From contig CAKPST010000014.1 in NCBI GenBank assembly GCA_934183355.1, positions 1 to 36,966 of the forward strand: a stretch of 36,966 nt of DNA, written 5' to 3'. Below are positions 1 to 7,008 of the stretch, one piece after another (positions within the stretch are counted from its first letter, which is position 1; every line of letters starts with the position of its first letter). The stretch is from an uncultured Prevotella sp. (lineage in GTDB: Bacteria > Bacteroidota > Bacteroidia > Bacteroidales > Bacteroidaceae). A program made the position numbers and the translations under genes. Below the pieces are notes generated by a model. The model saw only the letters and a list, made by a program, of their open reading frames with translations. It made no database searches and had not been told where the DNA came from.

Positions 1-44
1 AATCTCGTTTTGCTTGAGGTTTCGTTCGTTCTCGAAAGCGGATG

Positions 45-76
45 CAAAGGTATAACTTTTTCCGATAACTCCAAAA
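45..76 (-). promoter_or_regulatory. Bacteroidetes-type promoter firing out of the left edge
   Basis: On the minus strand TTTTG (72-76) is followed after exactly 19 bases by TACCTTTG (45-52), matching the Bacteroidetes primary sigma consensus TTTG-N19-21-TAnnTTTG. Transcription would start near position 38 and leave the window, so the gene it serves is not visible. Confidence 0.6.
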
Positions 77-174
77 CTTTTAGTGAGAAAAGTTGATATT
101 TTATCTTGTTTTTAACAACTCTTTACAAATTAAACCCGTTTTTGTGCACGTACACATTATAGTATATATAGTGC

Positions 175-567
175 GTGGGTGACGTAGGAATTATCTTTAG
201 ACTCGTTATGCCACTTATTACGTATGGGTGCAAACATTCCCTGTCGGCATCGCTACGCAATTTTTACACCTACACGAGGCGGCATCACGGAGAAATGTCG
301 CTAACTAAAGGGATATACATAACCCCAAATGCGCCCCGACGACTCGGTCGGCGCGTCAATGACGACTGGAGAAAAAGACATTACGGATTGTGTGAGTGCC
401 GCGGAAGGGACATGGAGCCAAATGCCAATCATGGAATGACTGCTTCGCCGATCGGGGCTTGTGAATGCTTATCTGTAGGTAGCCGTATTGATATATGTCA
501 AAATTCAATTTGCAAAGATATCATTTTCAGGGGAATACGCAAAGAATTGGGACGAAAATTTGAATAA
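175..567 (+). CDS. Doubtful 130-aa ORF of unknown function
   Basis: This is an open frame of 130 codons. I recognise no domain, signal peptide or membrane segment. The product is rich in Cys, Arg and Gly, and nothing around it gives context: no plus-strand TAnnTTTG box lies directly upstream and no gene follows in operon spacing. Several possible starts exist (175, 208 and others) and none is favoured. The DNA from about 200 to 480 has higher GC than the AT-rich sequence on both sides, so the stretch may be a conserved noncoding or repeat element that happens to be open. A real small protein cannot be excluded. Other short frames between 488 and 706 on both strands are even less convincing. 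Confidence 0.2.
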   Translation: MGDVGIIFRLVMPLITYGCKHSLSASLRNFYTYTRRHHGEMSLTKGIYITPNAPRRLGRRVNDDWRKRHYGLCECRGRDMEPNANHGMTASPIGACECLSVGSRIDICQNSICKDIIFRGIRKELGRKFE

Positions 568-704
568 ATTAACAAGAGGAGAGGTGGGAAGACTATGTTG
601 GTGGGGGACGATAATGAGGATGAAAAACGACAACGTCGACAACGGGACAACAACTTGGGAAGTTTGTGCGCCGTGCCAACCGGCACGGCTTGAGAGGGAC
701 AAAT
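568..704. other. Gene-free stretch with a perfect 8-bp GC hairpin
   Basis: No supported gene lies here. The plus strand is purine-rich from 568 to 627. A perfect inverted repeat (670-677 and 682-689, arm GCCGTGCC, loop AACC) could form a stable hairpin, but it lacks a following T tract, so I do not call it a terminator. Positions 623-641 match 19 bases of the terminator at 5241-5259 on the opposite strand. Confidence 0.4.
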
Positions 705-838
705 AATTGACGGATAATTAACGATGTAATTAACGGATAATTAACCGACATTAACGACATAGATTATAAACGGGGTCGTTAATGCCGGTTAATTGACCGT
801 TAATTATCCGTTAATTAAGTCGTTAATTGAATAGTTAA
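705..838. repeat. AT-rich inverted-repeat element, copy A
   Basis: The left arm core is 741-758 (TTAACCGACATTAACGAC) and the right arm core is 775-792 (GTCGTTAATGCCGGTTAA). They are complementary apart from one G/U-type position and are separated by a 16-base loop. Both arms continue outward as repeated ATTAACGG and CCGTTAAT units spaced about 11-12 bases apart. The same architecture recurs at 880-1051 and 14043-14236. There is no coding potential. Confidence 0.8.
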
Positions 839-879
839 TTAGGAAGTTTATTGGATAAGAGATGAATTAAAGAAAAAAA

Positions 880-1051
880 ATTAACGGCCTAATTAACGGA
901 TAATTAACCGACATTAACGACTGATTATTATCTTTGTCGTTAATTCGCATTAATTGATCGTTAATTAGGCCGTTTTAATTTATACGTTAATTAGACCGTT
1001 TAATTTATACGTTAATTAGACCGTCTAAATTTATACGTTAATTATCCGTCT
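880..1051. repeat. AT-rich inverted-repeat element, copy B, with tandem 25-26-bp units
   Basis: The arms 880-921 and 936-979 are imperfect inverted repeats of about 42 bases around a 14-base loop (TGATTATTATCTTT) that resembles the loop of copy C. The right arm runs into three tandem units of 25-26 bases (961-986, 987-1011, 1012-1037), each of the form TTAATTAGRCCGT, then TTTATACG, plus a partial fourth unit at 1038-1051. The element ends 12 bases from the stop codon of the minus-strand M13 peptidase gene, so it would lie in that gene's 3' transcript end. Confidence 0.8.
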
Positions 1052-1063
1052 ACCTTATTACGC

Positions 1064-3094
1064 TTACCAAATCTGTGCACGCTTCTTCTTATCCAAGAAG
1101 AGTTTGTCGCCCTTCTTCACGTTGAACGCCTTATACCAAGCGTCAATCTGTGGCAGAGCTGCGTTTACACGAGCCTCAGCAGGTGAGTGAGGGTCGGTCT
1201 TAATCTGGCGATCAATGAACTCAGGACGAGCGTTGCCTGCCCATACATTAGCCCATGAGAGGAAGAAACGCTGTTCGGGTGTGAATCCGTCGATGGTCTT
1301 GCCAGCAGCAGGATTCTCCTTGAGTACGTTATGCAATGCACGCAATGAGATGTTCAATCCGCCGTTGTCACCGATGTTCTCACCGAGAGTCAACTTACCA
1401 TTGATTTTCTTTCCAGGCAGAGCCTCAACAGAAGAGAAGTAGTCGACGAGCACCTTTGTGCGTGCCTCGAAATTCTTCTTGTCGACAGCTGTCCACCAGT
1501 CGTGCTGATTGCCATCCTTGTCAAACTGTGAACCTTGATCGTCGAAGCCGTGCGACATCTCATGACCAATTACACCACCAATACCACCATAGTTGACGGC
1601 CTCGTCAACATTGGGGTCGAAGAACGGCGGCTGCAGGATAGCAGCTGGGAAACAAATCTCGTTTGTTGTCGGATTATAGTATGCATTGACAGTCTGCGGG
1701 GTCATGTGCCACTCTGTCTTGTCCACTGGCTTGTTCACCTTGCGCGAGATATAGTCGTGCGAGAGGAATGCTGACACGTTCTGCATGTTCTCAAGCAACG
1801 AGAGCGACTCGTCGATGTTCAGTCCAGAGTAGTCCTTCCATGTGTCAGGATAGCCAATCTTCACGATAAAGTTGGCAAGTTTGTCCTGAGCCTGAGCCTT
1901 CGTCTCTGCCGACATCCATGTAGCCTCAGCGATGCGCTGTGATAGAGCCACCTGAAGGTTCTTCACCAACTTAATCATCATCTCCTTGCTCGAAGCAGGG
2001 AAATACTTCTCTACATAGAGCTTGCCGATAGCCTCGCCGAGCACACCACTTACCAAAGCTGTGGCACGCTTCCAGCGTGGACGATCCTGCTGTACACCCG
2101 ACATCACGCGGCTCAACTCAAAGTCTGCCTTGCGGAAGTTGTCGTCGAGATAAGCGCTCTGGCTTGACACAGCATGAGCCTCAGCATAAGCTTTGAGGTC
2201 GTCAAGCGGTTCGTCAGCGAGAATTTTCTCCACCTCATGTATCGGTTCAATCTGACCAACGTCGATATGCGAGAACGGAGGGAATCCCTGAGCGAGGAAG
2301 AAGTTGCCCCAGTCGATGCCAGGGAAGTCCTTAACAAGCTGTGCGTATGTCATCTTGTGGTAGTTGCCTTGTACGTCGCGCAACTCTACCTGACCCTTGC
2401 TTGCCTTAGCCAGACGTGTCTCAATGCGCATTGTGGCATCAGCCTTGCGCTGTGCTGTAGCCTCGTCGTTGCCAGCGAGCACCAAAATCTGCTTGATATA
2501 CTTAGCATAAGCCTCGCGCACTGCCTTCACCTGAGCGTCGTCCGAGAGATAGTAGTCGCGCTCGCCGAGTCCGAGTCCACCCTGACCGATACCCACAAGG
2601 TTGTTGGCAGCATCCTTCATGTCGGCTCCAACGCCAGCACCGAACATCAGACAGCTTACGCCACGTGCGTCAAGCTGAGCTAACACGAGCTGATACTCGC
2701 GACGGTTGTTGATGTCGTTAATCTTCTTTAGAATCGGCTTCAGCGGAGCAGCTCCCTCCTTGTTTAGTCGCACGCTGTCCATAGCGAGGTTGTAGAGCGA
2801 GCCTATCTTCTGTCCGAGCGAGCCCTTAGGCTGTGCTGTCGACGAATACTCGTTGATGAGTCCGAGGATGCGCTTCTGGTTCATCTCGTCAAGATCGATA
2901 AACGAACCGTTGCGTGCATGCTCTGCGTCAAGCGGATGAGCCTTGCGCCAACCGCCGATAGCATACTCATAGAAGTCGTTGCCGGGCTTCACAGCCGTGT
3001 TCATGTTGGCAGGGTCGATGCCCTTAGATGTCTGCGCACTTGCCGACATTGTTGCTGTCAATGTGAGTGCAAAGAGTAATGATTTTACGTTCAT
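1064..3094 (-). CDS. Secreted M13-family zinc metallopeptidase (neprilysin/PepO-like)
   Basis: A zinc endopeptidase of the M13 family that probably cleaves peptides in the periplasm or at the cell surface. The 676-residue length is normal for the family. Residues 1-21 form a signal peptide ending SASAQ. The zinc motif HEMSH gives H511, E512 and H515, followed by GFDDQG. Upstream lies the substrate-binding NAYYNP motif, and downstream is the third zinc ligand motif GENIGDNGG. The C-terminus ends in IW, as is common in the family. The gene stands alone. A TAnnTTTG box is found at 3132-3139, giving a short leader, and the AT-rich repeats at 880-1051 follow the stop codon. All catalytic residues are intact. 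The family is confident; the substrate cannot be read from sequence. Confidence 0.95.
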   Translation of the reverse strand: MNVKSLLFALTLTATMSASAQTSKGIDPANMNTAVKPGNDFYEYAIGGWRKAHPLDAEHARNGSFIDLDEMNQKRILGLINEYSSTAQPKGSLGQKIGSLYNLAMDSVRLNKEGAAPLKPILKKINDINNRREYQLVLAQLDARGVSCLMFGAGVGADMKDAANNLVGIGQGGLGLGERDYYLSDDAQVKAVREAYAKYIKQILVLAGNDEATAQRKADATMRIETRLAKASKGQVELRDVQGNYHKMTYAQLVKDFPGIDWGNFFLAQGFPPFSHIDVGQIEPIHEVEKILADEPLDDLKAYAEAHAVSSQSAYLDDNFRKADFELSRVMSGVQQDRPRWKRATALVSGVLGEAIGKLYVEKYFPASSKEMMIKLVKNLQVALSQRIAEATWMSAETKAQAQDKLANFIVKIGYPDTWKDYSGLNIDESLSLLENMQNVSAFLSHDYISRKVNKPVDKTEWHMTPQTVNAYYNPTTNEICFPAAILQPPFFDPNVDEAVNYGGIGGVIGHEMSHGFDDQGSQFDKDGNQHDWWTAVDKKNFEARTKVLVDYFSSVEALPGKKINGKLTLGENIGDNGGLNISLRALHNVLKENPAAGKTIDGFTPEQRFFLSWANVWAGNARPEFIDRQIKTDPHSPAEARVNAALPQIDAWYKAFNVKKGDKLFLDKKKRAQIW

Positions 3095-3131
3095 ATAATT
3101 TTTGTAATAGTTATATACATTGTTTAGAGTG

Positions 3132-3164
3132 CAAATGTACTGATTTTACTACATACTATTGCAA
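3132..3164 (-). promoter_or_regulatory. Promoter of the M13 peptidase gene
   Basis: On the minus strand TACATTTG (3132-3139) is preceded by TTG (3162-3164) with a 22-base spacer, close to the Bacteroidetes consensus. The transcript would start near 3125, giving a leader of about 30 bases. Confidence 0.55.
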
Positions 3165-3291
3165 TCTGTTAGGAATCGTTAACCTTTAGACAAAAAGTTT
3201 CTGTATTCCACAAATAATTTGTAACTTAACGCCCTATTATCGGCTTATGTCGTTTAATACGCATATCAAATATCCCATTTCACTGAATAAA

Positions 3292-3323
3292 TTTCTCTAA
3301 TATATATAATATGTATACATTTG
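3292..3323 (+). promoter_or_regulatory. Promoter of the LytS/LytTR pair, which also decides the LytS start
   Basis: TTTC (3292-3295), a 20-base spacer, then TACATTTG (3316-3323). This -7 element lies downstream of the first ATG of the frame (3311). If it is used, that ATG is not on the transcript and translation begins at 3344, with a leader of roughly 15 bases. Confidence 0.6.
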
Positions 3324-3343
3324 CAGTCCCTAAATCATCCAAG

Positions 3344-4459
3344 ATGAACTATCGCAAGGAACATATCATATACACACTGATGTGGATCGTCCTCTTTCTC
3401 TCACCAGTGATAGGATTATACATGCGCATGTCTACTGACATACACGTCGACTTCTCGTGGAGAGAGATTTTCAACGCATGGAAGTTCTATTCGGTGTGGC
3501 TTGTGTTGTTTGCGATACACAACTTCTTTCTCACCCCCATCCTTATTCTCAAGCGCCGCACATGGCTCTACACGTCGCTCAGCTTCATTTTGCTCACGGC
3601 GGCTATGACCACGCTGTGGTTCATACGTCCCGTCAACAGCCATCGCCACGGCTCGCCTTATCAGTATGTACCGGAGTTGTTGGACCTGCCATCAGAGATG
3701 CCACCCCCACAGCGTCTGCCAGAACTTGAACCCACCAGAATGATGCCCGTTTTTGGTCCTGGAGAGATTGTTACGGCTATCGTCGGACTGCTGCTCATGG
3801 GCATGAACCTCGGTGTGAAGCTTTACTTCAAGTCGCAAGAAGACTCCAAGGCGCTCATCCAGATGGAACGCCATGCTCTCGAACGACAGCTGCAATACTT
3901 GAAGTATCAGGTCAACCCCCACTTCTTCATGAACACTCTCAACAACATACACGCTCTTGTGGACATCGACCCCGAACGTGCTAAGACCACTATTCTGGAG
4001 CTTTCCAAGATGATGCGCTACGTTCTATACGAGGGCACCAACCGACTTGTGCCGCTGCCTCGCGAGGTGCAGTTTCTGCGCAACTACGTCCAGCTGATGA
4101 GTCTGCGCTACAACAACCGTGTACAGATTAGGCTCGACACGCCCACTGCCCTGCCCGACCGCATGTTGCCGCCTCTCTTGCTCATCATCTTCGTAGAGAA
4201 TGCCTTCAAACATGGCATCAGCTACCGCACCGATTCGTACATCTACATGTCAATAAGCACTCAAGACGACCGTCTGATGTTCAGCTGCCGCAACAGCCGA
4301 ACAGCCGAACCGTCCAACTCCACCAACAAGAAGGAGGGTGGAATGGGACTCAAGAATGTGCAACGACGACTCGACTTGCTGTTTCCTCAAAAATACAAGT
4401 TGGAGATAAGCAACGAGGAGAAGGAGTATGGAGTTTATTTGAATATTCCACTAAGCTAA
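3344..4459 (+). CDS. LytS/YehU-type sensor histidine kinase
   Basis: An integral-membrane sensor kinase that should phosphorylate the LytTR regulator encoded 12 bases downstream. From the chosen start the product is 371 residues. About four membrane segments fill the first 170 residues, with a Pro-rich periplasmic or loop section between the second and third pairs. A His_kinase domain (PF06580 type) follows, with the phosphoacceptor in QVNPHFFMNTLNNIHALV. An ATPase domain carries the N-box ENAFKHG and the glycine motif GGMGLKNVQRRL. The longer frame from 3311 adds 11 residues, but a promoter -7 box lies inside that extension, so 3344 is preferred. The signal sensed is unknown. Members of this family often have short sensor regions and control envelope or metabolite responses. 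Confidence 0.9.
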   Translation: MNYRKEHIIYTLMWIVLFLSPVIGLYMRMSTDIHVDFSWREIFNAWKFYSVWLVLFAIHNFFLTPILILKRRTWLYTSLSFILLTAAMTTLWFIRPVNSHRHGSPYQYVPELLDLPSEMPPPQRLPELEPTRMMPVFGPGEIVTAIVGLLLMGMNLGVKLYFKSQEDSKALIQMERHALERQLQYLKYQVNPHFFMNTLNNIHALVDIDPERAKTTILELSKMMRYVLYEGTNRLVPLPREVQFLRNYVQLMSLRYNNRVQIRLDTPTALPDRMLPPLLLIIFVENAFKHGISYRTDSYIYMSISTQDDRLMFSCRNSRTAEPSNSTNKKEGGMGLKNVQRRLDLLFPQKYKLEISNEEKEYGVYLNIPLS

Positions 4460-4471
4460 TTAAAACATAAT

Positions 4472-5224
4472 ATGATAAAGACTATTGTCATCGACGACGA
4501 GCCGCTTGCTCTGCAACAGCTCGCTGCTTACACATCAAAAATACCGTTTTTGGAACTCGTGGCTGAATGCCAAAGTGCATTCGAGGCTCGCGAGATAATG
4601 GAACGTGAGCATATCGACGCCATGTTCATCGACATCAACATGCCCGACCTCAATGGCATGGACTTCGTGCAGTCGCTACAGTCGCCGCCCATCGTAGTGT
4701 TCACCACTGCCTACTCCGAATATGCTGTCGAGGGATATAAGGTGGAGGCTGCCGACTATCTGCTGAAACCTTTTGGTCTCGACGACTTCCGTCGCGCTGC
4801 CATGCGTGTCAAGAAACGCTACGAGCAAGAGAATATGCTGCTACATGCTGCTGCCGCAACCAGCGTGCCGCGACCCGAAGAACCGTCTAACGCCGACCCC
4901 GACAACATCTTCATCAAGACCGACCACCGTGTGGTGCGCATCGCCATCGCTGACATCGTATACGTGGAGGGTATGTCGGAGTATCTGAAGATACATGTCG
5001 AGGGACAACGCCCCATGATTGTGCTACTGAGCATGAAGAAACTCGAAGAGCGCCTGCCCTCCTACTTCCTACGCATACATCGCTCCTATATCGTCAACAT
5101 GCGACGTGTGTTGGAGGTGACCAAAAACCGTGTTGTCATGGAGGCTGATACTTATCTGCCGGTGGGAGATATGTATAAGGAGGCGTTGGTGAAATATTTG
5201 GAGGATAAATACTTAGGGAGATAA
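4472..5224 (+). CDS. LytTR-family response regulator
   Basis: A DNA-binding response regulator of 250 residues, partner of the LytS-like kinase just upstream. The receiver domain covers residues 1-120, with acidic residues D8 and D9, phosphoacceptor D54 in FIDINMPD, and the conserved lysine in LLKPFG. The LytTR domain covers about 145-245, with the typical IVYVEGMSEYLKIH and FLRIHRSYIVN motifs. Nothing is missing. The product probably binds direct repeats upstream of its targets; I do not see an obvious pair in its own promoter region. It ends 40 bases before the convergent TPR gene, with a hairpin terminator between them. Confidence 0.95.
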   Translation: MIKTIVIDDEPLALQQLAAYTSKIPFLELVAECQSAFEAREIMEREHIDAMFIDINMPDLNGMDFVQSLQSPPIVVFTTAYSEYAVEGYKVEAADYLLKPFGLDDFRRAAMRVKKRYEQENMLLHAAAATSVPRPEEPSNADPDNIFIKTDHRVVRIAIADIVYVEGMSEYLKIHVEGQRPMIVLLSMKKLEERLPSYFLRIHRSYIVNMRRVLEVTKNRVVMEADTYLPVGDMYKEALVKYLEDKYLGR

Positions 5225-5226
5225 AA

Positions 5227-5259
5227 GACAATGTCGACAATGTCGACGTTGTCGTTTTT
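5227..5259. terminator. Hairpin terminator between convergent genes, possibly bidirectional
   Basis: Arms 5227-5238 and 5242-5253 (GACAATGTCGAC and GTCGACGTTGTC) form a 12-bp stem with one G-U pair and a 3-base loop. GTTTTT follows on the plus strand. On the minus strand the stem is followed by TTTTAT, so it can end both the LytTR transcript and the five-gene signalling operon. Confidence 0.65.
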
Positions 5260-5264
5260 AAGTC

Positions 5265-6977
5265 TTACTCCTTCTGCGCTTTCTCCAACAACTCCCCCAC
5301 CAGTCCCAACATCTCATCCGTGTTTTCGTGTATCCGTCTCATATACTCCGCACGCTGTTCTACCGTCAGTTCATGCTTGCTATCGGCAATGAGTCGTGCA
5401 AATCCCACTATCGACTCCAACGGCTCATTGACATCATGCGACGCATTCTGCAATAGGAAAGTCTTGACACGGTCGGCAGCGACGGCGCGTTTGTGCGCCT
5501 CCTCCAACTCACGGTGGTTGACAGCAAGCTTGCTATGCGTATCCCTCAACCTTCGCGTCATGCGACGATAGAGCGATAGGACGCACAGTCCGGTGATGAG
5601 CAGCACCACGAAGATGGTGATGATGGTGAAGGTATACAAATGTATTGTGTCGCGGCGCAATCTTTGATCCTCCTTCATACTCTTCAGACGCTCAGCCTCA
5701 AGATGCTTGTTGCTGTTGAGCAGTTGCAGAGAGGCAGTGTGCTCACGCTCCTTGCTCAGCTCCAACGACGAGTTGCGCAGTGTCAACTCCGTGTTAGCAA
5801 GTTCCAGATTGGCATTCTCTATATCTGCATGCTGCCGTTCGTTGTCGAGTCGCTGACGCTCAATGAGCAAGCGACGATTGTCCACCTCTATCTTTTGGTT
5901 GTAAAACGATGCCACGATGTCGTTCATCTCATCCGAGTTGGTTTCGTCCACCGTTTGTATCCACGATCTATATAGTGTATCCTTATATTCTGACAGTTCC
6001 TTGTATCTACCCATGTAGTCATTATAAAGTATCCGCATGCGTATCCTGTCTCTGGCACTTTTCTTTGAATAAAAGTCGAAAGCCGTCTCTGGCAGAGAAT
6101 AGTTCAGTATTCTGTCCATCATCCACATCTCATACTCAAACTCCTCCTTGGTCGACTCCTTCAATGGTCCGTTGAGCGCCACGAATTGTTTTATAGTCTC
6201 CCTCGCCTTGTCATATCGCTTGAGCTTCATCGCTGCGAACGCCTTGTGTCGCAGAAGGAATAGACGTGTCCTTTCCACCTTTGCCAGTCGCTGTCCCTCT
6301 TCAGCCTCATCATACATGCGTTTGTAATCGAACAGATGGCTATAGCACGTCACAAGTTTCAGCCTTATGCTCGACATATCTTGTTCGGGCAGATATTTCT
6401 CGCCTATCTCTATCGCCTCGTTGAGCACTTTTTCAGCCAGTCTGAACTCCACACGATTGATATGTATCGACGCCAGACAGTTCAGTCCAGTGTACAGTCC
6501 GAGCATGTCGTTGGTTTTGCGCGACTCCTTCTCAAACTTCCACGCCTCCATCATTGCCTCTTCAAAGCGGTCGTTATTGAGCAGATAGTTCACCTTGTTG
6601 GTGATTCCGAAATAATAATATTGCTTATATCCCATTTCCAAAGCCTTGTCTTGCATAGCCTTGATAGCGTTCATGAAGTCGGCATAATTGTTCTTCTGAT
6701 AATAATAGTAGAACATCGTGACGCTCAATGCCAGACACTGCGCCTTGCCGTCGCCAATACGCACTGCCTCCTTATACATGCTCTCGGCAAGATCGCGTCC
6801 CTCAGGTGTCCTCCTCAACCGATAAGCCTCCATATACTTCTTATACAGGCTGTCCTTGATGCCATACACGTTGTTCTGCGCCATGCCACATACACATACG
6901 TATGCCCAGACAACGACAGTGAGCGACAGCCGTCTAATCACTAAGTATGTATTGCATGTGTTCAGTATGTTTGGCAT
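5265..6977 (-). CDS. TPR membrane protein ending in a histidine-kinase dimerisation domain without ATPase
   Basis: The last gene of the signalling operon, 570 residues. A signal or anchor segment (about 15-33) is followed by a periplasmic TPR-like helical region (about 40-340), a long coiled coil (about 355-445), one membrane segment (about 447-469) and a cytoplasmic helical DHp-like domain (about 495-570). The DHp domain keeps a histidine, H514 in NASHDVNEPL, against the usual NMSHEIRTPL, so the acid and arginine neighbours are altered. The protein stops right after the second DHp helix and has no HATPase domain. The 40 bases to the next gene contain no kinase remnant, so this is a clean architecture and not a frameshift. 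It is a paralogue of the two genes upstream. It may dimerise with, or receive phosphate from, the intact kinase at 8777-10609 (inference). Confidence 0.85.
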   Translation of the reverse strand: MPNILNTCNTYLVIRRLSLTVVVWAYVCVCGMAQNNVYGIKDSLYKKYMEAYRLRRTPEGRDLAESMYKEAVRIGDGKAQCLALSVTMFYYYYQKNNYADFMNAIKAMQDKALEMGYKQYYYFGITNKVNYLLNNDRFEEAMMEAWKFEKESRKTNDMLGLYTGLNCLASIHINRVEFRLAEKVLNEAIEIGEKYLPEQDMSSIRLKLVTCYSHLFDYKRMYDEAEEGQRLAKVERTRLFLLRHKAFAAMKLKRYDKARETIKQFVALNGPLKESTKEEFEYEMWMMDRILNYSLPETAFDFYSKKSARDRIRMRILYNDYMGRYKELSEYKDTLYRSWIQTVDETNSDEMNDIVASFYNQKIEVDNRRLLIERQRLDNERQHADIENANLELANTELTLRNSSLELSKEREHTASLQLLNSNKHLEAERLKSMKEDQRLRRDTIHLYTFTIITIFVVLLITGLCVLSLYRRMTRRLRDTHSKLAVNHRELEEAHKRAVAADRVKTFLLQNASHDVNEPLESIVGFARLIADSKHELTVEQRAEYMRRIHENTDEMLGLVGELLEKAQKE

Positions 6978-7008
6978 AACGATATTTATAATATAATGTA
7001 TATGTGTA

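Noticed and set aside
670..689. Rho-independent terminator
   Set aside because: The stem is perfect and GC-rich but no T tract follows on either strand and no gene ends before it.
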